From Pseudorhodobacter aquimaris (lineage in GTDB: Bacteria > Pseudomonadota > Alphaproteobacteria > Rhodobacterales > Rhodobacteraceae), in contig NZ_LGHS01000062.1 in the NCBI RefSeq assembly GCF_001202025.1, positions 19,813 through 83,812 of the forward strand: a stretch of 64,000 nt of DNA, in the 5' to 3' direction. A model generated the notes under the pieces. That model was not told the DNA's origin. It worked only from the letters and a program-made list of their open reading frames with translations, and ran no database searches. The position numbers and the translations under genes were made by a program. This document shows, one piece after another, positions 15,839 to 24,682 of this stretch. The first letter of the stretch is position 1, and every line of letters begins with the position of its first letter.

Positions 15839-18800
15839 ATGGGTGAGCCTACGCCGGGGCAAAAGGGGCCGCGGCCCGACCGGTGCGATTTCATCGGCCC
15901 GCCGCAGCCTGCGCTGTTGCTGGAACGCTCGCGCAAGCCCCGCCTTAAACCCAAAAACGCCGTTCGCCGACATCGGCGCGGGACATTCTGGCTGGTGCCA
16001 ACGCTGATTTTTTTGTCGCTGGCTGTGGTCTTTGCGGGGCTTGCGCTGACGGGCAAGCCGATCCGCCTGCCGGTCTGGATGGTGGTCGAGGCCGAGCAGC
16101 GGCTGAATACCGCCCTGCGCGATCTGACGCGTGAGGGGACGGCGGTTTCTGTTGGGGGTGCGGTCTTTGTGGTGGATACAGACTGGGTGCCGCGCCTGGC
16201 GCTGGAGGATGTCCGTTTGCTGGAGAAATCCGGCAAGACAGCCGTGTCCTTGCCGGAGTTGCGGGTGGCACTGGATCCCGGAGCCTTGGCGGGCGGTAAC
16301 ATCCGTCTGCGCAGCTTGCGCCTGATCGGGGCGCGGGTCGATTTGCGGCGACTGGACGACGGGCAGTTCGATCTGGCCTTTGAGGTGCCCGAGCAGCCCC
16401 GACAGGCTGTCGGCCTGTCGGGGTTGATCAAGACCCTTGTTGCGATATTTGAGCAGCCTCTGCTTTCGCATCTGCGTCAGGTGGAGGCACAGGCCCTGAC
16501 ATTCCAGATCGAAGACCGGATGCTTGATCGGGTGTGGGATCTGGGCGATGGGCGTTTGCGACTTGTGAACCGCGGTGAAGAGCTGGCGGTGGAGCTTGGG
16601 GTTTCGGTGGCGGGTGATCAGGCGGCCCAAGCCGCGGTGACCCTGATCGCGGCCAAAGCGGATGCCAGTGCGCGTATGACGGTGACAGTGGACCGTGTAC
16701 CCGCCGCGGATATCGCGGTGCAGGCCGCCCCCTTGTCATGGCTGGGGGTGCTCGACGCGCCGATATCGGGGCAGATTGCATCGACACTGGACCAGCAAGG
16801 CGCGCTGTCATCGCTTGATGCTTCCTTGACGCTGGACAAGGGTGCATTGCACCCCTCGCCGGATACCAAACCCGTCGCCTTTGAGGGGGCATCGGTGTTT
16901 TTCGGATATGATCCCGCGCAAGAGCGCCTGGACCTGCGCGAATGGACGGTGAACAGTCAGGACCTTGTATTATCCGCATCGGGCCACGCGTATTTGCCGG
17001 GGGTGACGACGGGGATACCGCAGAACATTCTGGCACAGATCCAGATTGATCGTTTGCAACTGGACCCGCAAGACGCGCTGGAAGAGGCGGTGGTCTTTGA
17101 CCAGGGCGCATTGGATTTTCGAGTCCGCATGAACCCCTTTGGCATTGATATCGGTCAGGCGGCCTTGATCCAGCAGGGCCAGCGTTTGCAAGCCTCGGGG
17201 GTGGTTGAGGCCGGACCTGAGGGTTGGTCAGTCGCGGTGGATGCCAGCCTTGACCATATCGCGCGGGACGGGCTTTTGGCGGTCTGGCCGCCAAAGGTGG
17301 TTCCCAAAACCCGTGTCTGGGTGGCGGATAATGTACAAGAAGGACAGCTTTCCAACCTGCATGCCGGTTTTCGCAGCGCACCGGGGCACGAGCCGCGCTT
17401 TTCGCTGGGGTATGACTTTTCCGGTGGCAATGTGCGTTTCTTGAAAACCTTGCCACCGATCCAGAACGGACGCGGTTATTCTGTGGTTGAGGGTAAATCC
17501 TATTCCATGGTGATCGAAGAGGGCACGGTCACCGCCCCCGCAGGGGGGGAGGTTGACGTCGCAGGCAGCATCTTTGCCGTGGGTGATGTGACGCAAAAAC
17601 CGGCGCGCGCGCATATCGGGGTCAAGGCGCGCGCCGGTTTGACGGCGGCCCTCTCGCTGCTGGACCAAAAACCCTTTGAATTTATGACCAAGGCCAAGCT
17701 GCCTGTGGATCTGGGCGATGGCCGCGCCGAGGTCGTGGGACAGATCGATATGCCATTGCGCAAGGGCGTAAAGATTCAGGATGTGGATTTCGATGTGGCT
17801 GGCACGATCACAGGGTTTTCCTCGGATCAACTGGTGCCGGGGCGCGTGTTGCGTGCAGACCGTTTGGCGGTCCACGTGACGCCCGCCGGAATGGAAATCG
17901 CGGGCAAGGGCGCATTGCAGGATGTGCCCTTCGACGGCCGTTTCAGCAAGGTTTTCACCCCTAAGGCCAAAGGCATTTCCAAGGTCGAGGGCCGCGCAGA
18001 GTTGAGCCATTCTGCCGCCACAAAATTGGGTGTGAACCTGCCTGAAGAGCTGTTGACGGGGCAGGGCTTGGCCGATTTCGTGGTGGATCTGCATCAGGGT
18101 CAAACCCCGAAACTGTCGCTGCGGTCCGATCTTGGGGGCGTCGGCATGGGGATTTCATCGCTGGGGTGGACCAAAAGCCCGAACACGAATGGACAGCTGG
18201 CATTGGATATGACCTTGGGCAAGCCCGCCAATGTGGACCGGCTTGCCCTTGATGCTGCGGGGCTGCATGTTACGGGCCAGATCGGCCTGCTGGAAGGCGG
18301 GGGGATGGGGGTTGCGCGCCTGTCCTCGGTCAAACTGGACAATTGGCTTGATGCGCAGGTGGAATTGACGGGGCGGGGTCAAGGGCAAACACCTGTTGTT
18401 GCGGTCACGGGCGGGATGCTGGATTTGCGCGGATTGCCCGCGCGAGGTGGCGGGGGGCAAGGGCAGGCGGGCACGCCAATGACCATCGCGCTTGACCGGC
18501 TAGTTGTCACCAAGGGGCTTGCGCTAAGCGGGTTTCAAACCGTGATCACCCCCATAGCGGGCGGTGTTGCAGGGGATTTCACGGGGCGTGTGAACGGGCA
18601 AACGACAGTTGCAGGCAGCCTTGCGCCCTCGTTGAAGGGCACGGCGGTGCGCATCCGTTCCAATGATGCGGGGTCGGTTTTCTCGGCGGCAAATGTGTTT
18701 CCCAATGCCGAGGGCGGGGCGCTGGATCTGATCCTGACCCCCACTGGCGACAAAGGCAGCTATGATGGCAGCCTGAAAATGCAAAACATCCGCATCCACA

Positions 18801-19219
18801 AAGCCCCCGCATTGGCAGAGCTGATCAACGCGATTTCCGTGGTCGGCCTGCTGGACCAGTTGCAAAGCGGCGGGCTGTTGTTTGATGAGGCCGAGGCCAT
18901 CTTTCGCTTGACCCCGCGCACCATCCAGATCAACAGGGCGTCGGCCGTGGGGGCGTCGCTTGGCGTGTCGCTTTCGGGGCTATATGTGCTGACTGGCGGG
19001 CGGCTGGATTTGCAGGGTGTGGTCTCGCCGATCTATCTTATCAACCAGATCGGGTCGATTTTTACGCGTAAGGGCGAAGGTTTGTTCGGCATGAGCTATA
19101 CGATCAAAGGGACTGCAAAAACGCCGGATGTTTCGGTTAACCCGCTGTCTATTCTGACCCCCGGCATGTTCCGCGAGATATTTCGCAGCCCGCCACCGCA
19201 ACTGGAGCCGACTGAGTGA
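15839..19219 (+). CDS. AsmA/YhdP-like giant envelope protein (DUF3971)
   Basis: A protein of 1126 residues with a cytoplasmic basic N-terminus, one transmembrane helix (about 50-70) and a very long periplasmic beta-rich body typical of the AsmA/YhdP superfamily. The [19 protein letters not shown] start of the mature part and a C-terminal AsmA_2-like segment (about 960-1110: [38 protein letters not shown], cited only in part) support this. YhdP-type proteins form bridge-like conduits moving phospholipid to the outer membrane, so a lipid-transport role is inferred. Its stop overlaps the queA GTG start by 4 nt. Confidence 0.85.
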   Translation: MGEPTPGQKGPRPDRCDFIGPPQPALLLERSRKPRLKPKNAVRRHRRGTFWLVPTLIFLSLAVVFAGLALTGKPIRLPVWMVVEAEQRLNTALRDLTREGTAVSVGGAVFVVDTDWVPRLALEDVRLLEKSGKTAVSLPELRVALDPGALAGGNIRLRSLRLIGARVDLRRLDDGQFDLAFEVPEQPRQAVGLSGLIKTLVAIFEQPLLSHLRQVEAQALTFQIEDRMLDRVWDLGDGRLRLVNRGEELAVELGVSVAGDQAAQAAVTLIAAKADASARMTVTVDRVPAADIAVQAAPLSWLGVLDAPISGQIASTLDQQGALSSLDASLTLDKGALHPSPDTKPVAFEGASVFFGYDPAQERLDLREWTVNSQDLVLSASGHAYLPGVTTGIPQNILAQIQIDRLQLDPQDALEEAVVFDQGALDFRVRMNPFGIDIGQAALIQQGQRLQASGVVEAGPEGWSVAVDASLDHIARDGLLAVWPPKVVPKTRVWVADNVQEGQLSNLHAGFRSAPGHEPRFSLGYDFSGGNVRFLKTLPPIQNGRGYSVVEGKSYSMVIEEGTVTAPAGGEVDVAGSIFAVGDVTQKPARAHIGVKARAGLTAALSLLDQKPFEFMTKAKLPVDLGDGRAEVVGQIDMPLRKGVKIQDVDFDVAGTITGFSSDQLVPGRVLRADRLAVHVTPAGMEIAGKGALQDVPFDGRFSKVFTPKAKGISKVEGRAELSHSAATKLGVNLPEELLTGQGLADFVVDLHQGQTPKLSLRSDLGGVGMGISSLGWTKSPNTNGQLALDMTLGKPANVDRLALDAAGLHVTGQIGLLEGGGMGVARLSSVKLDNWLDAQVELTGRGQGQTPVVAVTGGMLDLRGLPARGGGGQGQAGTPMTIALDRLVVTKGLALSGFQTVITPIAGGVAGDFTGRVNGQTTVAGSLAPSLKGTAVRIRSNDAGSVFSAANVFPNAEGGALDLILTPTGDKGSYDGSLKMQNIRIHKAPALAELINAISVVGLLDQLQSGGLLFDEAEAIFRLTPRTIQINRASAVGASLGVSLSGLYVLTGGRLDLQGVVSPIYLINQIGSIFTRKGEGLFGMSYTIKGTAKTPDVSVNPLSILTPGMFREIFRSPPPQLEPTE

Positions 19220-20274
19220 AACTCGACGATTTTGATTTCGACCTTCCCGAAGAGCTGATCGCAACCCGCCCCGCGCGCCCGCGCACCGCCGCGCGTATGC
19301 TGGTGGTGGAAGGGGATGCGCTGGCGGATCGCCATGTCTTTGACCTGCCCAAGCTGCTGCGCCGGGGGGATCGTTTGGTGTTGAACAATACCCGTGTGAT
19401 CCCCGCACGGTTGATCGGCGCGCGCCACCGCAATAGCGCCCAAGGCCCGGTCTCGGCCAAGATCGAGGTGACTTTGATGGAGCCGGACGCCCAAGGCGGC
19501 TGGCGGGCGATGGCCAAGCCCCTGCGCAAGCTCTTGGTGGGGGAGGATATCGTGTTCAAAGGCGGGCTGACCGCAACCGTGGCCGAGAAATCCGAGACCG
19601 ACCTGCGGCTGACCTTCAACCACGCGGGCGCTGATTTTGACGCGGCCCTGCAAGCCGCGGGCACCATGCCGTTGCCCCCCTATATCGCGGCGAAACGTGC
19701 GCCTGATGCGCAGGACGATCATGATTACCAAACCGTTTTTGCCCGAAATTCCGGCGCCGTTGCCGCACCTACGGCCTCGTTGCATTTCGATGATGCGCTT
19801 TTGGCCGAGCTGGCCGCGATGGGGGTCGAGATGACTGAGGTGACGCTGCACGTGGGTGCAGGCACCTTCCTTCCGGTCAAGGTCGAGGACATCGCAAGCC
19901 ACAAGATGCATGCTGAATGGGGCGAGGTCACGCCACAGGCCGCAGCCGAGATCAACGCCACCCGTGCTGCGGGCGGGCGGGTGATTCCCGTGGGCACCAC
20001 GGCGCTGCGTTTGATCGAATCTGCGGCGCGCGAAACGGGCAAGGTGGAGCCTTGGCAGGGGGAAACCGATATCTTCATTTACCCCGGTTTCAAATTTCAT
20101 GCGACTGATGCGTTGATAACAAATTTCCACCTTCCGAAATCGACCCTTTTGATGCTGGTTGCGGCACTCATGGGGCAGTCCCTGATGCAAAAAGCCTATG
20201 CGCATGCTGTTGCCCAAAACTACAGATTCTTCTCTTACGGAGATGCCTCTTTGCTGATAGCACAGGGTGCTTAA
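19216..20274 (+). CDS. queA: tRNA preQ1(34) S-adenosylmethionine ribosyltransferase-isomerase
   Basis: Transfers and isomerises the ribosyl of SAM onto preQ1 at position 34 of GUN-anticodon tRNAs, forming epoxyqueuosine. The 352-residue protein is full length, with [16 protein letters not shown], the [11 protein letters not shown] motif, LPPYI and [11 protein letters not shown], and ends with the conserved [16 protein letters not shown] and [11 protein letters not shown]. The start is a GTG within the AsmA-like gene's GTGA overlap. No tgt gene follows in this window; an MFS gene does. Confidence 0.96.
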   Translation: MKLDDFDFDLPEELIATRPARPRTAARMLVVEGDALADRHVFDLPKLLRRGDRLVLNNTRVIPARLIGARHRNSAQGPVSAKIEVTLMEPDAQGGWRAMAKPLRKLLVGEDIVFKGGLTATVAEKSETDLRLTFNHAGADFDAALQAAGTMPLPPYIAAKRAPDAQDDHDYQTVFARNSGAVAAPTASLHFDDALLAELAAMGVEMTEVTLHVGAGTFLPVKVEDIASHKMHAEWGEVTPQAAAEINATRAAGGRVIPVGTTALRLIESAARETGKVEPWQGETDIFIYPGFKFHATDALITNFHLPKSTLLMLVAALMGQSLMQKAYAHAVAQNYRFFSYGDASLLIAQGA

Positions 20275-20351
20275 TCCCCCCGTAAGGTCGGTTTGATAAC
20301 AGACTGGGGCCAGCAACAGCCATTGCGGCGACGACAAGAGAAGGCCACGTG

Positions 20352-21623
20352 ATGCTGAGTGTTCTACGAGACTCCTGGGCCCTTTTGCTGGGTGTGATGC
20401 TGCTGGTTCTGGGCAATGGTATGCAAGGCTCGTTGCTGGGTATCCGTGGCGGCCAAGAGGATATGTCGACGTTCCATCTGTCGATCGTCATGTCCAGCTA
20501 CTTCCTTGGCTATCTGATCGGTTCTCAAATCGCGCCGAATATGATCCGCCGGGTTGGCCATGTGCGGGTGTTCGCGGCCCTCGGCTCACTGATTTCGGCG
20601 GTGCTGATCATGTATGCGGTGGCGCCGAACTGGATTGCATGGTCGCTGATGCGCGTGTTGATCGGATTTTCATTTGCCGGGGTGTATATCGCGGCGGAAA
20701 GCTGGCTTAACGATGCCTCAAGCAACGAGAACCGCGGTCAGGCGCTCTCGCTCTATCTGATCGTGCAGATGATCGGGCTGATTGCGGCACAGGGGCTTTT
20801 GAACCTTGGCGATCCGGGGGGGTATATCCTGTTCGTGATCCCGTCGATTTTGGTGTCCTTGGCCTTTACCCCGATTTTGCTGTCGGTTGCCCGGGCGCCT
20901 GCGTTTGATACCACCAAACGGCTGACGTTTCGTGCGCTTTATGAGGCGTCGCCTCTGGGCTGTGTGGGGATGTTCATTCTGGGCGGCGTGTTCTCGGCGC
21001 AATACGGCATGGCAGCTGTCTGGGGCACGCAATCGGGCCTGAATGTGCGCGACACAACGATTTTCATCGCCTGTATTTATATCGGCGGGGTGATCTTTCA
21101 ATATCCGATCGGGCTGCTGTCGGACAGAATGGACCGCCGACAAGTGATATTCGGTCTGGCTGCCGTGGGCGCGGTCGGCCTGATGATTCCAGTCGCCATG
21201 ACCATTCCATTCTGGGCCTTATGTGTTATCGGTGGGCTGGCGGGGGCGGCGGCAAATCCGCTTTATTCGCTGCTGTTGGCCTATGTGAATGATTATCTGG
21301 ACCGCTCGGATATGGCGGGGGCCTCGGCGGGTTTGATGTTCATCAACGGGCTGGGTGCGATCACCGGACCGGTCATCACGGGGTGGGTCATGGCGATCTA
21401 TGGGCCCAGCGGTTTTTTCCTGTTCATGGGCGTTTTGTTGGGCATTCTGGCAATCTATACCATTTGGCGGATGACGCAGCGCAAGGGAACCGTTGAGGCG
21501 ACCTCCAGCTATAAAGCCGTGCTGGCATCGGCCACGCAGGTGGTAATGGAGGTGGCAATGATCGAAGGCGACAGCGATAGCCCGGGGGTCGAACCGGACG
21601 ATAGCGCCGCAGCTGAGCAGTAA
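20352..21623 (+). CDS. MFS transporter
   Basis: A 423-residue major facilitator with about twelve membrane helices. The motif-A-like loop is degenerate (NMIRRVGHVRVFAALG after helix 2), while the second-half loop DRMDRRQVI is well formed. The first helices (LLLGVMLLVLGNGMQGSLLGIRG) resemble the YcaD/UMF2 subgroup. The substrate cannot be read from sequence. The ATG at 20352 follows AGAAGG by 7 nt; a GTG immediately before it is less likely. The tail after about residue 400 is acidic. It may be co-transcribed with queA. Confidence 0.85.
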   Translation: MLSVLRDSWALLLGVMLLVLGNGMQGSLLGIRGGQEDMSTFHLSIVMSSYFLGYLIGSQIAPNMIRRVGHVRVFAALGSLISAVLIMYAVAPNWIAWSLMRVLIGFSFAGVYIAAESWLNDASSNENRGQALSLYLIVQMIGLIAAQGLLNLGDPGGYILFVIPSILVSLAFTPILLSVARAPAFDTTKRLTFRALYEASPLGCVGMFILGGVFSAQYGMAAVWGTQSGLNVRDTTIFIACIYIGGVIFQYPIGLLSDRMDRRQVIFGLAAVGAVGLMIPVAMTIPFWALCVIGGLAGAAANPLYSLLLAYVNDYLDRSDMAGASAGLMFINGLGAITGPVITGWVMAIYGPSGFFLFMGVLLGILAIYTIWRMTQRKGTVEATSSYKAVLASATQVVMEVAMIEGDSDSPGVEPDDSAAAEQ

Positions 21624-21690
21624 CGCAAAAGCCATTGAAATTACATTCCGAACCTGCCACGCTGAACCTTAACAGGGGAGGGACAGGCCT

Positions 21691-22266
21691 ATGTCAGATC
21701 CGATGGAGGTGTTGGATTTCTGGTTACAAAAGGTCGGTGCAAAGGGCTGGTATGAGGTGAATCCGGCGCTGGATGCCGAGATTACGGATCGCTTTGGCGA
21801 CCTTTGGCAGGCGGCTCATGATGGCGGGTTGGAGCATTGGGTTTCTGGAACGGTGGGGACTTTGGCCTATTTGATCGTCACCGATCAGTTCCCGCGCAAT
21901 ATGTTCCGTGGCGATCCGCGCGCCTTTGCCACCGATACGCTGGCCCGTGATGCCGCCCGGCGCGCCTTGGCCGAAAACTGGGATCTGGATGCCCCCACAC
22001 CGGAACGCCAGTTCTTTTACCTGCCGTTCGAGCATTCCGAGGATGCCGCCGATCAGGCGCTTGCGGTGGACTGTTTTACCACCCGCATGGACAACCCGGA
22101 GTCCGCACTGCATGCGCGGGCTCATCAGCATATTATCCAAAAGTACGGCCGCTTTCCCTTTCGCAACGCGGCCTTGGGGCGCAAATCGACCAAAGCGGAG
22201 GAAGCTTTTATGAATGAAGGAGCTTACGGCGCGGTTGTGCGTTCCTTGCAAAAAACGGAGTCATAG
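21691..22266 (+). CDS. DUF924-family protein
   Basis: A 191-residue soluble helical protein of the DUF924 (PF06041) family: VLDFWLQKVGAKGWYEVNPALD at the start, then ITDRFGDLWQAAHDG, LAYLIVTDQFPRNMFRGDPRAFATD, YLPFEHSEDAADQ and HIIQKYGRFPFRNAALGRKST. The fold is TPR-like and no biochemical role is established. A GGGGAGGG Shine-Dalgarno lies upstream. It sits between the MFS gene and lpdA without obvious link to either. Confidence 0.85.
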   Translation: MSDPMEVLDFWLQKVGAKGWYEVNPALDAEITDRFGDLWQAAHDGGLEHWVSGTVGTLAYLIVTDQFPRNMFRGDPRAFATDTLARDAARRALAENWDLDAPTPERQFFYLPFEHSEDAADQALAVDCFTTRMDNPESALHARAHQHIIQKYGRFPFRNAALGRKSTKAEEAFMNEGAYGAVVRSLQKTES

Positions 22267-22361
22267 CCATGCAATCAGCGCATAGGGCCTGCGCAGGAGA
22301 AACATTGCTTGAAATAAAGAAATAGTTTAATGGCAAACTACTTTTTCTGAGGAGGAAAGAC

Positions 22362-23756
22362 ATGGCAGCCAAGAAATTTGATGTGGTCGTTGTAGGCGCG
22401 GGTCCGGGGGGCTATGTCGCCGCCATAAGGGCCTCTCAATTGGGGAAATCGGTTGCTATTGTCGAACGCGAAAACCTTGGTGGCATTTGCCTGAACTGGG
22501 GCTGTATCCCGACCAAGGCGCTGTTGCGGTCTGCCGAGGTGTTCCATCTGATGCACCGCGCCAAGGAGTTTGGTCTGGGCGCCAGTGGATTGTCATACGA
22601 TCTTGACGCGGTTGTTGCGCGGTCTCGTGGGGTGGCAAAGCAGCTTTCGGGCGGCATCGGCCATCTGATGAAGAAAAACAAGGTCACCGTCTTCATGGGC
22701 GAGGCCACGTTGCCCGCCAAAGGCAAGGTTTCGGTGAAAACCGACAAGGGCGTGGAAGAGTTGGAAGCGCCTGCGATCATCCTTGCCACCGGCGCGCGCG
22801 CCCGCACCCTGCCGGGGTTGGAGGCCGACGGTGATCTGGTCTGGACATACCGTCATGCCCTGCAACCCAAGCGGATGCCGAAAAAGCTGCTGGTGATCGG
22901 ATCGGGCGCGATTGGTATCGAATTTGCCAGCTTCTTCAATACCTTGGGTGCTGATACCACGGTGGTTGAGGTGATGGACCGTGTGCTTCCGGTGGAAGAT
23001 GCCGAAATCTCCGGGCTCGCCAAGAAGGCCTTTGTCAAGCAAGGCATGAAGATCCTGGAAAAGACCACGGTCAAAAAGCTTGAGAAGGCAAAGGGCAAGG
23101 TGACGGCTCATCTCGAAGCGGGCGGCAAGACCGAAACCATGGAGTTTGATACGGTAATTTCGGCGGTGGGCATCGTTGGCAACGTCGAGAATCTTGGGTT
23201 GGAGGCTTTGGGTGTCAAGATTGATCGCACTCATGTTGTGACGGATGAATTCTGCCGCACGGGCGTTGACGGGCTTTATGCCATCGGTGATATCGCTGGC
23301 GCGCCGTGGCTTGCACATAAAGCCAGTCATGAGGGTGTGATGGTGGCAGAGCTGATCGCGGGCAAAAAACCGCATCCGATCAAGCCGAATTCCATTGCGG
23401 GCTGCACCTATTGTCACCCGCAGGTGGCTTCTGTCGGTTTGACCGAAGCCAAGGCCAAAGAGGCCGGTCACAGCATCAAGGTTGGTCGTTTTCCTTTTAT
23501 CGGAAATGGCAAAGCCATTGCTTTGGGTGAATCGGACGGGTTGATAAAGACGATTTTTGACGCCAAAACAGGTGAGCTTCTTGGTGCCCATATGATCGGT
23601 GCAGAGGTGACCGAGTTAATCCAAGGCTATGTCATCGGCCGTCAGCTGGAAACCACCGAAGAGGACCTGATGCACACCGTCTTCCCGCATCCGACTTTAT
23701 CAGAGATGATGCACGAATCGGTTCTGGACGCCTATGGCCAGGTCATTCACATGTAA
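22362..23756 (+). CDS. lpdA: Dihydrolipoyl dehydrogenase (E3)
   Basis: FAD flavoprotein reoxidising dihydrolipoamide in 2-oxoacid dehydrogenase complexes. The 464-residue protein has the N-terminal dinucleotide fold VVVGAGPGGYVAAIRA, the redox disulfide Cys43/Cys48 in GGICLNWGCIPTK, the NAD fold VIGSGAIGIEFASF, the FAD motif GLYAIGDIAGAPWLAHKA, and the C-terminal HPTLSEM catalytic His-Glu pair. AGGAGG precedes the ATG. It stands alone, without pdhABC or sucAB neighbours, so it probably serves complexes encoded elsewhere. Confidence 0.95.
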   Translation: MAAKKFDVVVVGAGPGGYVAAIRASQLGKSVAIVERENLGGICLNWGCIPTKALLRSAEVFHLMHRAKEFGLGASGLSYDLDAVVARSRGVAKQLSGGIGHLMKKNKVTVFMGEATLPAKGKVSVKTDKGVEELEAPAIILATGARARTLPGLEADGDLVWTYRHALQPKRMPKKLLVIGSGAIGIEFASFFNTLGADTTVVEVMDRVLPVEDAEISGLAKKAFVKQGMKILEKTTVKKLEKAKGKVTAHLEAGGKTETMEFDTVISAVGIVGNVENLGLEALGVKIDRTHVVTDEFCRTGVDGLYAIGDIAGAPWLAHKASHEGVMVAELIAGKKPHPIKPNSIAGCTYCHPQVASVGLTEAKAKEAGHSIKVGRFPFIGNGKAIALGESDGLIKTIFDAKTGELLGAHMIGAEVTELIQGYVIGRQLETTEEDLMHTVFPHPTLSEMMHESVLDAYGQVIHM

Positions 23757-23783
23757 ATTGTTCTGAATTCAGCACATAATTGG

Positions 23784-23817
23784 GCCAAAGCGAGCTATAT
23801 TGTAGGCTTGCTTTGGC
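23784..23817. repeat. 12-bp inverted repeat downstream of lpdA
   Basis: GCCAAAGCGAGC at 23784-23795 faces GCTTGCTTTGGC at 23806-23817 around a 10-nt AT-rich loop, with a single G-T pair. It begins 28 nt after the lpdA stop and 67 nt before the next gene's Shine-Dalgarno region ends. Either a terminator lacking a T-tract or an operator for the downstream gene. Confidence 0.5.
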
Positions 23818-23890
23818 TAAATATCAGGAACTTCTTGCTGTCTCCTTTCCCTTTTGCGTAATAATTGAGGGGTATATTAGGAGCTTTATA

Positions 23891-24517
23891 ATGAAAAAAA
23901 TTTTGCTGATGACGGCTTTAGCCGCGGCCTGTTCCGGATCGGCCGGTGCTGCGACTTTGCTCAACGGCAGCTTTGAGGCCCCCGGCACCTATGGCGGAAG
24001 CTTTCAAACCTTGGTCGCGGGGTCCACAGCACTTGACGGCTGGACAATCGAAAGCGGTAGCGTCGACTTGATCAGAAGCTATTGGCAGCATTCCGATGGG
24101 GATTACAGCCTCGATATGAATGGCAGCGCTTTGGGCATTATCTCGCAGCGCGTCGCGGATCTGGTAGTGGGGGCCTATTACGCCCTGTCTTTTGACATGG
24201 CCGGCAATACCTATTACGGCGGCACGATCATGTCGCTGGCGGCATCGATCGAGGGCGCCGGTGGCGTGTTCGAGTTTGACACAGCGGGTCAAAGCAATTC
24301 CGATATGGGCTGGGTGACGCAATCCTTCCAGTTCCAAGCCACGGACACATCGGCCCTACTGCGATTTGCAAGCAATGAAACCGGTGTTGTTGGCCCGGCC
24401 TTGGACAATGTGCGCATCGAAGAGGTTGTCGCCCCTGTTCCCGTTCCGGCCGCTGGTGGCTTGTTGCTGGCAGGGCTTGGGTTGATCGGCCTTGCGCGCC
24501 GTCGCAATCGGTCCTGA
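23891..24517 (+). CDS. VPLPA-CTERM sorting domain surface protein (DUF642-like)
   Basis: Exported protein of 208 residues. A signal peptide (MKKILLMTALAAACSGSAGA) is followed by a beta-sandwich region starting LLNGSFEAPGT, with LDGWTIESGSVDLI and YALSFDMAGN, the pattern of DUF642/choice-of-anchor C proteins that bind carbohydrate-like ligands. The C-terminus is VPVPAAGGLLLAGLGLIGL then ARRRNR: a short Pro-Ala motif, one hydrophobic helix and a basic tail, as in VPLPA/PEP-CTERM substrates of exosortase. AGGAG at 23879-23883 sets the ATG at 23891. No exosortase gene is in the window. Upstream DNA is AT-richer than its neighbours. Confidence 0.85.
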   Translation: MKKILLMTALAAACSGSAGAATLLNGSFEAPGTYGGSFQTLVAGSTALDGWTIESGSVDLIRSYWQHSDGDYSLDMNGSALGIISQRVADLVVGAYYALSFDMAGNTYYGGTIMSLAASIEGAGGVFEFDTAGQSNSDMGWVTQSFQFQATDTSALLRFASNETGVVGPALDNVRIEEVVAPVPVPAAGGLLLAGLGLIGLARRRNRS

Positions 24518-24534
24518 TTGTGACGTAACCATTG

Positions 24535-24566
24535 GGCCGCTTCTGATCCGGGCGGCCTTCTTTCCT
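24535..24566 (+). terminator. Terminator of the VPLPA-CTERM gene
   Basis: GGCCGC (24535-24540) pairs with GCGGCC (24552-24557) and is followed by TTCTTTCC, 18 nt after the stop. The stem is short, so confidence is moderate. Confidence 0.55.
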
Positions 24567-24602
24567 GTTCTGGGACAGTGAAATTTGCTCAATCACGCTT
24601 AT

Positions 24603-24617
24603 GTTCATACAATGTTC
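24603..24617. promoter_or_regulatory. LexA (SOS) box upstream of uvrA
   Basis: GTTC-ATACAAT-GTTC matches the alphaproteobacterial LexA consensus GTTC-N7-GTTC exactly. It lies 65 nt before the uvrA start. uvrA is a standard SOS gene in this class, so regulation by LexA is a strong inference. Confidence 0.9.
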
Positions 24618-24682
24618 ACGCTTAATGGTTGGAGACTCGGATAAAACCCCCTATCTATGGCTTTGAATAACCGGGGGCAGGC

